A stretch of 64,000 bases of DNA from Chlorogloeopsis sp038404745. GTDB taxonomy: Bacteria > Cyanobacteriota > Cyanobacteriia > Cyanobacteriales > Nostocaceae. Position numbers and translations under genes: made by a program. Positions 42,501-50,348 of the stretch are shown here, piece after piece (within the stretch, counting starts at the first letter, position 1; every line of letters begins with the position of its first letter). The notes below the pieces were generated by a model. The model had not been told where the DNA came from and made no database searches. It saw only the letters and a list, made by a program, of their open reading frames with translations. Where the stretch lies: the NCBI RefSeq assembly GCF_038404745.2, contig NZ_JAYKTT020000001.1:124001-188000 (forward strand). The letters run 5' to 3'.

Positions 42501-43958
42501 CTAAATTTTAGGCTTTTGCAGGTGCCATGAAGTCGATTGCTCATAAGCATAAGCCACCTGAAACAATTGATCTTCGCGCAGTGGTTTACCAATCAGCTGT
42601 AAACCAATCGGTAGCCCCTTGTCATCAAAACCACACGGTACACTTATACCAGGCAAACCAGCAAGATTGACTGGAATAGTCATTAAGTCAACTAAATACA
42701 TACTCAAGGGATCGGAGGTTTTTTCTCCTGCTTTGAATGCCGTGGTAGGAGCTGTAGGACAAGCTAAAATATCTACGAGTTCAAAAGCTTTCTCAAAGTC
42801 TTCTTTAATCAAAGTACGTACTTTTTGTGCTTTGAGATAGTAGGCATCGTAATAACCAGCCGATAGGGCATAGGTTCCAACCATAATCCGGCGTTTGACT
42901 TCTGCACCAAAGCCAGTAGCACGAGTACGGGTGTACATCTCCATCAAGTTATCTGCCTCAGAAGCACGGTAGCCGTATTTCACACCATCGTAACGAGCTA
43001 GGTTTGCCGACGCTTCTGAAGGAGCAATGATATAGTAACTAGGTAAGCCATAGCGGAAACGGGGACAAGAAATTACATGAATTTCTGCACCCAAGTTTTG
43101 TAATTGCTCTAAGGCTTGTTTTATAGCTTGTTCAACTTGAGAGTCTAAACCTTCACCAAAAGTTTCTTGTATAATACCGATTCTAAGTTGTCCTCTAGGT
43201 TTGAGATCTGGTTTGAGGCTGGCGGCATAATTGGGAATTTGAACTTTTAAGCTAGTGGAGTCTTTGGGATCGTACCCGGCGATCGCATTCAATAATATTG
43301 CTGCATCTTCTACTGTGCGCCCAAAAGGCCCAATTTGATCCAAAGACGAAGCAAACGCCACCAAACCATAACGAGAAACCAGCCCGTAAGTCGGTTTCAT
43401 GCCTACCACACCACAAAAAGATGCTGGTTGACGAATCGAACCACCAGTATCAGAACCAAGAGACACAACACACTCTTCTGCTGCTACTGCTGCTGCCGAA
43501 CCGCCTGAAGAACCACCTGGAACTCTTGATAAATCCCAAGGATTGCCCGTCATGCCAAAGGCGGAAGTTTCTGTAGAACCCCCCATTGCAAATTCATCTA
43601 AATTGGTTTTGCCCACCATCACCGCATCAGCTGCTAGTAGTTTTTGCGTTACCGTTGATTCATAAGGCGGTACAAAATTTTCTAAGATGCGGGAAGCGCA
43701 GGTGGTAGGAATTCCTTTGGTACATATATTGTCTTTAATTCCAATTGGAATTCCTGCAAGGGTGCCAATTTCTTCCCCAGCGGCGATTTTGGCATCCACG
43801 GCACGCGCTTGTTCTAATGCCTGATCAGCAGTCACGCACAAAAAACTGTGTAATTGCGGCTCTAGGGCTTGAATACGCTCTAAAGCTTCTTGAGTGATTT
43901 CCACCGCAGAACGTTCTTTGTTTACTAGCTGTTTGTGCAACTCGCGAATGGATGCCAT
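42501..43958 (-). CDS. gatA: Asp-tRNA(Asn)/Glu-tRNA(Gln) amidotransferase subunit A
   Basis: GatA releases ammonia from glutamine for GatB to amidate misacylated tRNA. The 485-aa protein is a full amidase-signature enzyme. The Ser-cisSer-Lys triad is visible as Lys in IPIGIKDNICT, Ser in VPGGSSGGSAAAVAA and Ser in LGSDTGGSIRQPAS. ATG 43958 start; the length is typical. GatB and GatC are not nearby, normal for cyanobacteria where the subunits are scattered. It should be essential. Confidence 0.96.
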   Translation of the reverse strand: MASIRELHKQLVNKERSAVEITQEALERIQALEPQLHSFLCVTADQALEQARAVDAKIAAGEEIGTLAGIPIGIKDNICTKGIPTTCASRILENFVPPYESTVTQKLLAADAVMVGKTNLDEFAMGGSTETSAFGMTGNPWDLSRVPGGSSGGSAAAVAAEECVVSLGSDTGGSIRQPASFCGVVGMKPTYGLVSRYGLVAFASSLDQIGPFGRTVEDAAILLNAIAGYDPKDSTSLKVQIPNYAASLKPDLKPRGQLRIGIIQETFGEGLDSQVEQAIKQALEQLQNLGAEIHVISCPRFRYGLPSYYIIAPSEASANLARYDGVKYGYRASEADNLMEMYTRTRATGFGAEVKRRIMVGTYALSAGYYDAYYLKAQKVRTLIKEDFEKAFELVDILACPTAPTTAFKAGEKTSDPLSMYLVDLMTIPVNLAGLPGISVPCGFDDKGLPIGLQLIGKPLREDQLFQVAYAYEQSTSWHLQKPKI

Positions 43959-44318
43959 GATTGCTTCCTTATATGACTCAAGTCCTTGATTTTAGTACAG
44001 TTTGACAGTTTCTGCTCAATTGGTTTTAGCAGCGCCTACAGTTTTGTGTGAAGGCGGTTTATACCAATGCGTGGATTTTGGATGAAAACCATTGATTAAG
44101 AGGCTATTCCAGAATTTTGAAACTAGACTCCCGCGTGCCAATTTGGTATTACACTCTTGGTAGTTATGTATTGCACACCAAGTAAGTCTCGTAAGCTAGA
44201 TTAATTTAACAAAGCTCTTAGCTTACCCTACGGCATTTAACACCTACTTGTGCCTTTGTTTGAACAATTACAATCAAGCCGATTTACGAGGTATTTATAA
44301 ATTTTATCGGATGAGAAC
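43959..44318. other. Divergent intergenic region gatA/dnaE-C
   Basis: 360 bases holding promoters for gatA and for dnaE-C. The dnaE-C part must carry its own promoter because it is separated from the N-terminal gene. TATTTATAAATTTTATC near 44291 is an AT-rich candidate. No gene or named repeat was seen. Confidence 0.4.
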
Positions 44319-44426
44319 ATGGTTAAAATAATCGCTAAAAAATCACTTGGTACACAGAATGTATATGACATTGGAGTGGAACGCGACCATAATTTCATCA
44401 TTAAAAATGGTTTGGTAGCTTCCAAT
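44319..44426 (+). other. Split intein DnaE-C (C-intein)
   Basis: Thirty-six codons end in Asn36, and the splice nucleophile Cys (+1) is encoded at 44427-44429. The conserved block YDIGVERDHNF and the ending GLVASN match fast-splicing Npu/Nostoc-type DnaE inteins; the penultimate residue is Ser, normal for this family. No homing endonuclease is present. Confidence 0.95.
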
Positions 44427-45668
44427 TGCTTTAACAAATCACATTCTACAGCTTACGGTTATGTAACTTACCAAACCGCGTATTTAAAAGCCAATTATCC
44501 GTTAGAGTACATGGCGGCGCTGTTGACAGCTAACTGTGATGACACAGACAAGGTACAGAAATACATAGCTACCTGTACGAATATGGGAATTCAAATCGAT
44601 CCGCCAGATATTAACAGTTCTGGTGTCGATTTTACTCCATTGGGTGGCAAGATTGTGTTTGGGTTGTCAGCTGTGCGCAATGTTGGACAAAATGCGATCG
44701 CCTCAATTTTAGAAGCAAGAGAAACTACAGGAGACTTTAAATCCTTGGCTGATTTTTGTGATCGCATCGATTTAACTGCCGTAAACCGCCGCACTTTACA
44801 GTCGTTAATTTATTGTGGAGCCTTTGACAAACTTGATTCTAACCGCAATCAGCTCATCCACGATTTGGATTTAGTATATGATTGGGCGCAATCTCGTGCT
44901 AGAGATAGAGCAACTGGGCAAGGAAACCTTTTTGATTTATTAGGTGGTGGATTTTCTAGTAAGAATAATACGCCGCAAAATAGCTTTGATAGCGCGCCTA
45001 AAGCTAAATCTGTACCTGATTTTCCTCCCCAAGAAAAATTGCGGATGGAAAAAGAACTTTTGGGATTTTATGTATCAGATCATCCACTAAAATCTATACG
45101 TAGAACTGCAAAAATTTTAGCTCCAATTAACCTTTCCCAGCTAGGAGAACAACAGGAAGATACAACATTGTGTGCAGTTGTAATTCTCAATAATGTGAAA
45201 AAAGTAATCACAAAAAAAGGCGATCCAATGGCCATTTTACAAATAGAAGATTTAACTGCACAATCAGAAGCCGTAGTCTTTCCCAAAAATTATGAACGTG
45301 TTAATTTGCTCCTGCAAGTTGATGCAAGATTAATTATTTGGGGTAAAGTAGACCGACGCGATGAACAAACTCAATTTATTGTTGAAGATGCAGAACCAGT
45401 CGAAACAGTACAAATGGTAATGGTAGAATTCAATCCTCAACAAGCAGCCACAATTGAAGAACAACACCGCCTGCGAACTATTTTGCAAGAACAATCAGGA
45501 GAAAAAGAAAAAGCAAAAGTACCTGTAATCGGAGTTGTACAAGCCGGAAACTCGCGTCGCCTTGTTCGTTTTGGACGGCAATTTTGGGTGCAAAATTCTA
45601 TCAGCACAGTTCAGGCTTTGCAAAATGCCCAATTTATGGCTCGTGTACAACCACTTGTAAATGACTAA
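44319..45668 (+). CDS. dnaE: DNA polymerase III alpha subunit, C-terminal half with split C-intein
   Basis: This 449-aa protein is the second half of the split replicative polymerase of cyanobacteria. The first 36 residues are the DnaE C-intein (VYDIGVERDHNF, then GLVASN), directly followed by the +1 extein CFN. The remaining 413 residues hold the end of the polymerase finger region (CFNKSHSTAYGYVTYQTAYL), a helix-hairpin-helix part and an OB fold (TLCAVVILNNVKKVITKKGD). The N-terminal polymerase part and N-intein must be encoded elsewhere, and the halves are joined by trans-splicing. ATG 44319. Confidence 0.97.
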   Translation: MVKIIAKKSLGTQNVYDIGVERDHNFIIKNGLVASNCFNKSHSTAYGYVTYQTAYLKANYPLEYMAALLTANCDDTDKVQKYIATCTNMGIQIDPPDINSSGVDFTPLGGKIVFGLSAVRNVGQNAIASILEARETTGDFKSLADFCDRIDLTAVNRRTLQSLIYCGAFDKLDSNRNQLIHDLDLVYDWAQSRARDRATGQGNLFDLLGGGFSSKNNTPQNSFDSAPKAKSVPDFPPQEKLRMEKELLGFYVSDHPLKSIRRTAKILAPINLSQLGEQQEDTTLCAVVILNNVKKVITKKGDPMAILQIEDLTAQSEAVVFPKNYERVNLLLQVDARLIIWGKVDRRDEQTQFIVEDAEPVETVQMVMVEFNPQQAATIEEQHRLRTILQEQSGEKEKAKVPVIGVVQAGNSRRLVRFGRQFWVQNSISTVQALQNAQFMARVQPLVND

Positions 45669-45862
45669 ATCAAAAGCATAAATTAACACTTTACTTTGTT
45701 AGAAAAATCTCCAATTCAACTTTTTCAATATGTATGTTTCACCTTAAAATATACTATTTAAACTGCTTTTTAACATTTTCTTTATTATTTTACCTCAGTA
45801 ATAGCTACTAGGTCTTTTCAGAGTAACTAGTTTTTTTGGTTACTTATGCGGTGGGAGTCTTC

Positions 45863-46465
45863 ATGGAGAAAATGTTATTTTTTTATGCCATGAGGATAAA
45901 TGCAGTAACCAGGGCAAGGGGCAAATACTTAATGACTGCAGATGCGCTAGGTCAATTTGTGGCATACTGCAAAAAAATTCAACCTCAAACTCAACAAGAC
46001 ATTAAAAAGTTTTTTGAGGGGGTTGTTGGGTTTCCTTATGACAAGGAACTTTTATTGCAAGCATATTTATTTTTAAATATCACAAATTTATTTCCAACCT
46101 GCGCCGAATTGCTGTTATTTGAAAAGTCTCCAATTGCCGATTATACAGATTTGGGAAAGTGTGATTTTGTCTATCTCACATCCCATCAAAAATTGTTTTT
46201 AATAGAAACTAAATTTATTGATACTGAAGCAACAGGAGCAACAGAAAGAAAAAGAAGAAATAAACACAGAAATAAAGTTTTTGAACAGGTAATAACTTTA
46301 AAAAGTCGATTTAGCGAGTTTTGGGATATCAACTTGGAGGAATTAGAGTGCGGAGTTTTTACAACAGATCCAGAAATTGATTGGCGAGGAAATGGTGTAA
46401 ATGTTGTGACAAAATCAGTAACTATTGAAAAACTAGAAAAATGGCGGAAAAATTATATGAAATAA
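45863..46465 (+). CDS. Hypothetical protein with possible PD-(D/E)xK nuclease core
   Basis: The 200-aa protein was not assigned to a family. Its C-terminal half has a restriction-fold-like arrangement: Asp in GKCDFVYLTSHQ, then E-x-K in LFLIETKFIDTE, followed by a basic helix (TERKRRNKHRNKVFEQVITL). The N-terminal half is helical. The start is taken as ATG 45863, because GGGAG lies 5 bases upstream; the open frame extends to TTG 45836. Codon use is AT-rich. It follows dnaE-C but has no known link to it and is flanked downstream by a repeat element. Nuclease activity is an inference from three residues. Confidence 0.6.
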   Translation: MEKMLFFYAMRINAVTRARGKYLMTADALGQFVAYCKKIQPQTQQDIKKFFEGVVGFPYDKELLLQAYLFLNITNLFPTCAELLLFEKSPIADYTDLGKCDFVYLTSHQKLFLIETKFIDTEATGATERKRRNKHRNKVFEQVITLKSRFSEFWDINLEELECGVFTTDPEIDWRGNGVNVVTKSVTIEKLEKWRKNYMK

Positions 46466-46497
46466 AAGGACACATCATCCAGTTAATATTAAATTAT

Positions 46498-46608
46498 GTA
46501 GGGTGGGTTAGGCGCACTTAGGACACTTAACTTGTAAGTGATTAAAAGATTTTGCGCCGTAATCAACCATATGATAAAGGTGCGTTACGCTACGTTAGCG
46601 CACCCTAC
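46498..46608. repeat. 111 bp inverted-repeat element (GTAGGGTG family), copy 3
   Basis: The left end is GTAGGGTGGGTTAGGCGCA and the right end is GTTAGCGCACCCTAC, preceded by GGTGCGTTACGC. The size and both ends match copies at 877 and 29693. It sits between the orphan nuclease-like gene and the DUF445 gene. Confidence 0.6.
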
Positions 46609-46647
46609 AATTTTAAGATTTACTAGATTCTGGAGTCTTCTAGCTCG

Positions 46648-47889
46648 TTAAACATTACTAATCAACAAAAATGCTGCTTGAAATAACCCCACGATAAAAC
46701 CTAAAATACCGCCTAAAGTAACAATTGCTTGCAATTCATTTTTAACAATTCCCTCAATAGCAGCTTCTAAATCTGCTGGTGAAGTTGACTTGACTCTATC
46801 CATAATTACCTGATCGATGGACAAAATCGGAATTGCATGAGTCACAATTGCTTCTAAATCTTTTTCCAAATAACGCTCTAAGATTAAAGCCAATTCTTGA
46901 CTCGCAACTTCTAAAGAAGTGTTTACAACAGGTGAGGTACTGAGGCGGTTAACTAGTAAGACAGCAATATTATGCCAGTCAACCGAATCACTTAATCCTT
47001 GTAGGAAATCACTACCACGTGTTTGTAGGTATTGGCGAACACTTTCGCGTGTAGTCTTTCGCAGTTGCCGCACGGTACCTATAGGCAAATTTTGTAAAGT
47101 CAAATTTTGCAAGACATTTTTGAGGCGATCGCGTACTCGCAAATCTTGAATCCATTCCTGCAACAGCTGATTCGTAGCTTCTTTCTCATCCAAACAATAA
47201 GTCCGCAGTCGCGATAATGTATTGCGTAAACCAAACAGATTTGCTACTACCCAATAGGTACCACTGGTTTTTTCCCGAAAGCTTTCATCAATAGTCTGAA
47301 TCGTCCGATCGCTTAAAAAATCAATAATTGCTAACCGAATTGTCTCTGGTGGTAGAACAACTTGTAAAAGCCAATCAGCAAGGCGAGAAGCTTGCTCATC
47401 ACTCAATTGAAATTCCAAAATTATTTGGTCAAAAATTTGATTGATTTGGGCTTCTAAAAAGTCTTCCCGTCGCGCCAGCACCTTCAGCAAACGTGGCAAT
47501 GATTCCCCTAACAAATCCCGCAAAATACCTGCTACAATCTTGGCTGTTTTCTGCTCTTTATCGGATTTGACTTGATCTATTGCCATTCTCAGCAACCAGA
47601 GAATTGCTGATTCCACGCGTTCTGGTTGTAACAATCGCCGCGCCAGATTCTGTAACTCCTCTGGCGTGAGCAGCGATCCCATAATTGTTTTGGAGATATT
47701 CTTAGCCAAACGTTCCTGGTTGCGAGGAATCAATCCAGGAGTGAAGGGTAATCTTCGTCCGCCAATGTAAATTGCTCTGTAAGGACGAAATAACATTTTG
47801 ATAGCTATATCATTAGTGAAATAGCCAATTACTCCACCTAAGATCGGGGGAGATACATACAGCCAAAGATGAGACCAATCCAAATTCAT
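46648..47889 (-). CDS. DUF445 family membrane protein
   Basis: The 413-aa protein has a membrane segment at the N-terminus (VSPPILGGVIGYFTNDIAIK, followed by MLFRP) and a second at the C-terminus (LGGILGFIVGLFQAAFLLIS), with about 340 mostly helical residues between. The motif GYFTNDIAIKMLFRPYR and the sequence FTPGLIPRNQERLAKNI are hallmarks of DUF445/YheB. The function is not known; the long middle part may span the periplasm or cytoplasm. ATG 47889. It sits 73 bases downstream of menG and may share its transcript, although a GAGACGC hairpin lies between. Confidence 0.88.
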   Translation of the reverse strand: MNLDWSHLWLYVSPPILGGVIGYFTNDIAIKMLFRPYRAIYIGGRRLPFTPGLIPRNQERLAKNISKTIMGSLLTPEELQNLARRLLQPERVESAILWLLRMAIDQVKSDKEQKTAKIVAGILRDLLGESLPRLLKVLARREDFLEAQINQIFDQIILEFQLSDEQASRLADWLLQVVLPPETIRLAIIDFLSDRTIQTIDESFREKTSGTYWVVANLFGLRNTLSRLRTYCLDEKEATNQLLQEWIQDLRVRDRLKNVLQNLTLQNLPIGTVRQLRKTTRESVRQYLQTRGSDFLQGLSDSVDWHNIAVLLVNRLSTSPVVNTSLEVASQELALILERYLEKDLEAIVTHAIPILSIDQVIMDRVKSTSPADLEAAIEGIVKNELQAIVTLGGILGFIVGLFQAAFLLISNV

Positions 47890-47937
47890 TCAGTCATTAG
47901 TCAAGAGTCATTAGTCATTAGGTAAGAACTAATGTAC

Positions 47938-47959
47938 AGACGCGAGGAACATCGCGTCT
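47938..47959. repeat. GAGACGC-family hairpin between DUF445 and menG
   Basis: AGACGCGA and TCGCGTCT pair perfectly over 8 bp around GGAACA. It lies 4 bases after the menG stop on the minus strand, so it may end the menG transcript. Confidence 0.55.
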
Positions 47960-47962
47960 CTA

Positions 47963-48655
47963 TTAGGCTTTATTTACCACCAGCACTCCCATCATACCGT
48001 TCGCAATGGGGTAATGTGTGGCAGTTGTAAAACCAACTTTTAGAGCTATTTCTACTTGATTTTTGCCTGTAGGAAACCGATCTAAGCTAGGACTGATATA
48101 GGCGTATTCTTCCTTTAAACCCATTTGTTCGGCAATCGGCACCACAAGATTGCCCAAATACCACTGCTGAAATGCTCTAGCTGTCGAATCCGTGGGACGA
48201 TGAAAGTCTAAAATTGCGGCTTTTGCACCTATTTTCAGAACCCGGTGTAATTCTTTTAAACAGCGAGGAATATCTGTTACATTTCGTAAACCGTAGCCCA
48301 TCGTCGCAGCATCAAATTGGTTATTCTCAAAGGGTAAATCCAAAACATCGGCTTCTACCCAAGCGATCGCAAAAGAGGGATACTGAGCTTGAGAGCGCGT
48401 CTGAGCAATTTCTAATAGCCCAGGTGAAAAATCTACTCCGTAAACTTTTCCAGTTGCTTTTACACGCCGTGCCAGCCGAAAAGCCAAATCGCCACTGCCG
48501 CAACACAAATCTAAGCAAGTATCTCCTACTTTAGCTTCGCTCCATTTGACCGTCATTTCTTTCCAAATCCGGTGTTGTCCTAAGCTCAACCAATCGTTTA
48601 ACTGGTCGTAAACAGGAGCGATACGATCAAAGATGTTGCGAATTTCGTTAGCCAT
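47963..48655 (-). CDS. menG: Demethylphylloquinone methyltransferase (UbiE/MenG)
   Basis: The 230-aa SAM-dependent enzyme methylates 2-phytyl-1,4-naphthoquinone in the last step of phylloquinone (vitamin K1, photosystem I A1 cofactor) synthesis. The family signature FDRIAPVYDQLNDWLSLGQH opens it; the SAM motif is CLDLCCGSGDLAFRLA and post-motifs DAATMGYGLRNVTD and LKELHRVLKIGAKAAILDFH follow. ATG 48655. In cyanobacteria the UbiE homologue works in phylloquinone rather than ubiquinone synthesis, which supports the menG name. Confidence 0.9.
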   Translation of the reverse strand: MANEIRNIFDRIAPVYDQLNDWLSLGQHRIWKEMTVKWSEAKVGDTCLDLCCGSGDLAFRLARRVKATGKVYGVDFSPGLLEIAQTRSQAQYPSFAIAWVEADVLDLPFENNQFDAATMGYGLRNVTDIPRCLKELHRVLKIGAKAAILDFHRPTDSTARAFQQWYLGNLVVPIAEQMGLKEEYAYISPSLDRFPTGKNQVEIALKVGFTTATHYPIANGMMGVLVVNKA

Positions 48656-48980
48656 TAGTCATTAGTTAGTAGTCAATAGTCAATAGTCAACCAATTTTGG
48701 ATTTTAGATTGACGATTTTAGATTTGTTTTGCCCACTGTCTTGCGGGGCTTGTACGAAAAATAATCCAAAGTTCAAAATTTAAAATCTCAAATTCGGAGG
48801 GTCAACTACTTTAGACTATAGACTAAGTGGTTAGGCGAAATTAAATTTACGGGTCGAGGCAAGGGAACAGGGAAGAGTGTAGAAAATGTGTAATTAATTT
48901 TGTTTAGATACTTATAGCTCCAGGCTTAAGCCTGGAGCTATACATACAAAACCTGTGAAGGCAGACTTTATTTTCAGATG
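48656..48980. other. Intergenic region with STRR-like repeats
   Basis: AGTCAATAGTCAATAGTCAA near 48670 is a tandem heptamer, the short tandemly repeated type known from heterocystous cyanobacteria. TTTTGGATTTTAGATT words follow. The perfect palindrome at 48913 lies near the far end. No gene is visible. Confidence 0.5.
48913..48942 (-). terminator. Perfect 30-base palindrome downstream of receiver-GAF gene
   Basis: TATAGCTCCAGGCTT and AAGCCTGGAGCTATA are exact complements with no spacer. It lies about 38 bases past the stop of the receiver-GAF gene. No long T-run follows, so it could be a terminator or a dispersed palindrome. Confidence 0.5.
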
Positions 48981-49952
48981 CTAGCTACAGTCAGCTGCAT
49001 GGGCTGTTTGATGATAGTGAGTGGAACTAAGTACGATCGCCACTAGTTGTGCTGATAGATGAACCAGTTTAAGTTCATCTTCTCGTAAAGTGCAGGGTTT
49101 TTTCCATTGTAGGGACAATACTGCTAACACTTTACCTGCGGAGGTGATGGGAATAATTAAATGCGCTTCTATACCAGTATTGGAGTAGTGAGAAACACCA
49201 GCCAATTTATCATCTTGAGGAACGTTGACTGAAACTTGCATTTGCCCAGTAGCGATCGCTGCACTGGTAAGAGGATCATGAGCTAACCAGTTTTCTACAG
49301 AACCCGTACAACTGTAATTACCTTCGGTAGCAACTAGATTACTGCCCTCCACAAGTTGCAAAATCGTTCCATCGGCAGCGAAACTTTCACCAAAAGCCTT
49401 GGCAATTGAGTTTAAAGTAACCTCTAAACTAGAATTCTCCTCAGCAACCTGCACTAAAACTGCTAGTAGCGCCATATGGGCGTTAGCACGCCGCAATTCT
49501 TCCGTTCGCTGGTTGAGCAAATCATAGGTTTCAGCCGCTCTTTGGACAACAGCCTTGAGTTCACCCGGATCCCACGGTTTGGTAATGTACTTATAGACTT
49601 GTCCTGCATTAATCGCTTCCACTAAGTCTTCAATATCTGTAAAACCAGTGAGGATAATTCTGACCGTATTGGGAAACTGAGGTACAGTTTTGCTTAGAAA
49701 CTCAGTCCCTTTCATTTCTGGCATTCGTTGATCGGAGATGATAACTGCTACTTCCCCTTCTGCTGCTAATACTTGCAGAGCATTTATGCCACTATCTGCT
49801 TTAAGGACATTAAAATCCCGTCGGAAGGTACGATACAGCAGATCTAAATTATCTGGTTCATCATCAACTACCAATATTTTTTGTTTTTTTGGTTTATCCA
49901 GAGTCATCAATTGAAGGCGTACTTTATCTAATTCAGAAATGGGATGATCCAT
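48981..49952 (-). CDS. Response regulator: receiver plus GAF domain
   Basis: The 323-aa protein has a receiver domain at about 25-145 (KILVVDDEPDNLDLLYRTFR, phospho-accepting Asp in IISDQRMPEMKG, Lys in YKYITKPWDPGEL), a coiled linker and a GAF domain at about 165-310 (LVATEGNYSCTGSVENWLAH, IEAHLIIPITSAGKVLAVLS). The receiver is of the RpfG/HupR-like type. No DNA-binding or enzymatic output is present, so it may pass a signal by binding another protein. It is divergent from the large GAF histidine kinase at 50349, a natural candidate partner. ATG 49952. Confidence 0.87.
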   Translation of the reverse strand: MDHPISELDKVRLQLMTLDKPKKQKILVVDDEPDNLDLLYRTFRRDFNVLKADSGINALQVLAAEGEVAVIISDQRMPEMKGTEFLSKTVPQFPNTVRIILTGFTDIEDLVEAINAGQVYKYITKPWDPGELKAVVQRAAETYDLLNQRTEELRRANAHMALLAVLVQVAEENSSLEVTLNSIAKAFGESFAADGTILQLVEGSNLVATEGNYSCTGSVENWLAHDPLTSAAIATGQMQVSVNVPQDDKLAGVSHYSNTGIEAHLIIPITSAGKVLAVLSLQWKKPCTLREDELKLVHLSAQLVAIVLSSTHYHQTAHAADCS

Positions 49953-50348
49953 AAGATAATTTCTGTATGCAATAATAATTTAGTTTTAATTTATACTAAA
50001 ATATAGCCAATTTGTCTAATTGGTATTGAGCTTGAAATCATTTTTATAATGTCTATATATAAAGCTTATATAAGTTAAAACCAGAAAAACTGACAATTAT
50101 AACTTTTTTGCTTCTACGAGTAATTACTGAATAAAAGTTATAGGTAGTAGCTTTTTTGCTCATAACTCATAATTTTATCTGCCGCTAGAGTTATGAAGAT
50201 ACTGTGCAATGTTATGTGCGGTGAGCGATCGCTCAATACCAATTCACCGCCACTAGTGTAGCTGCTTGAAAGAGAATTTATTTGAAGCTGCAATCAATCA
50301 AATAAATCAGGGAACACTAAAAGTAGGTATTTCATTTCCCTACACTCT
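49953..50348. other. Divergent intergenic region of the receiver-GAF and photoreceptor genes
   Basis: 396 A/T-rich bases. GCGGTGA and TCACCGC (50218-50250) form a 7-bp stem that also holds a GCGATCGC octamer. It should contain promoters for both genes, but no sure -35/-10 pair was identified. Confidence 0.35.
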
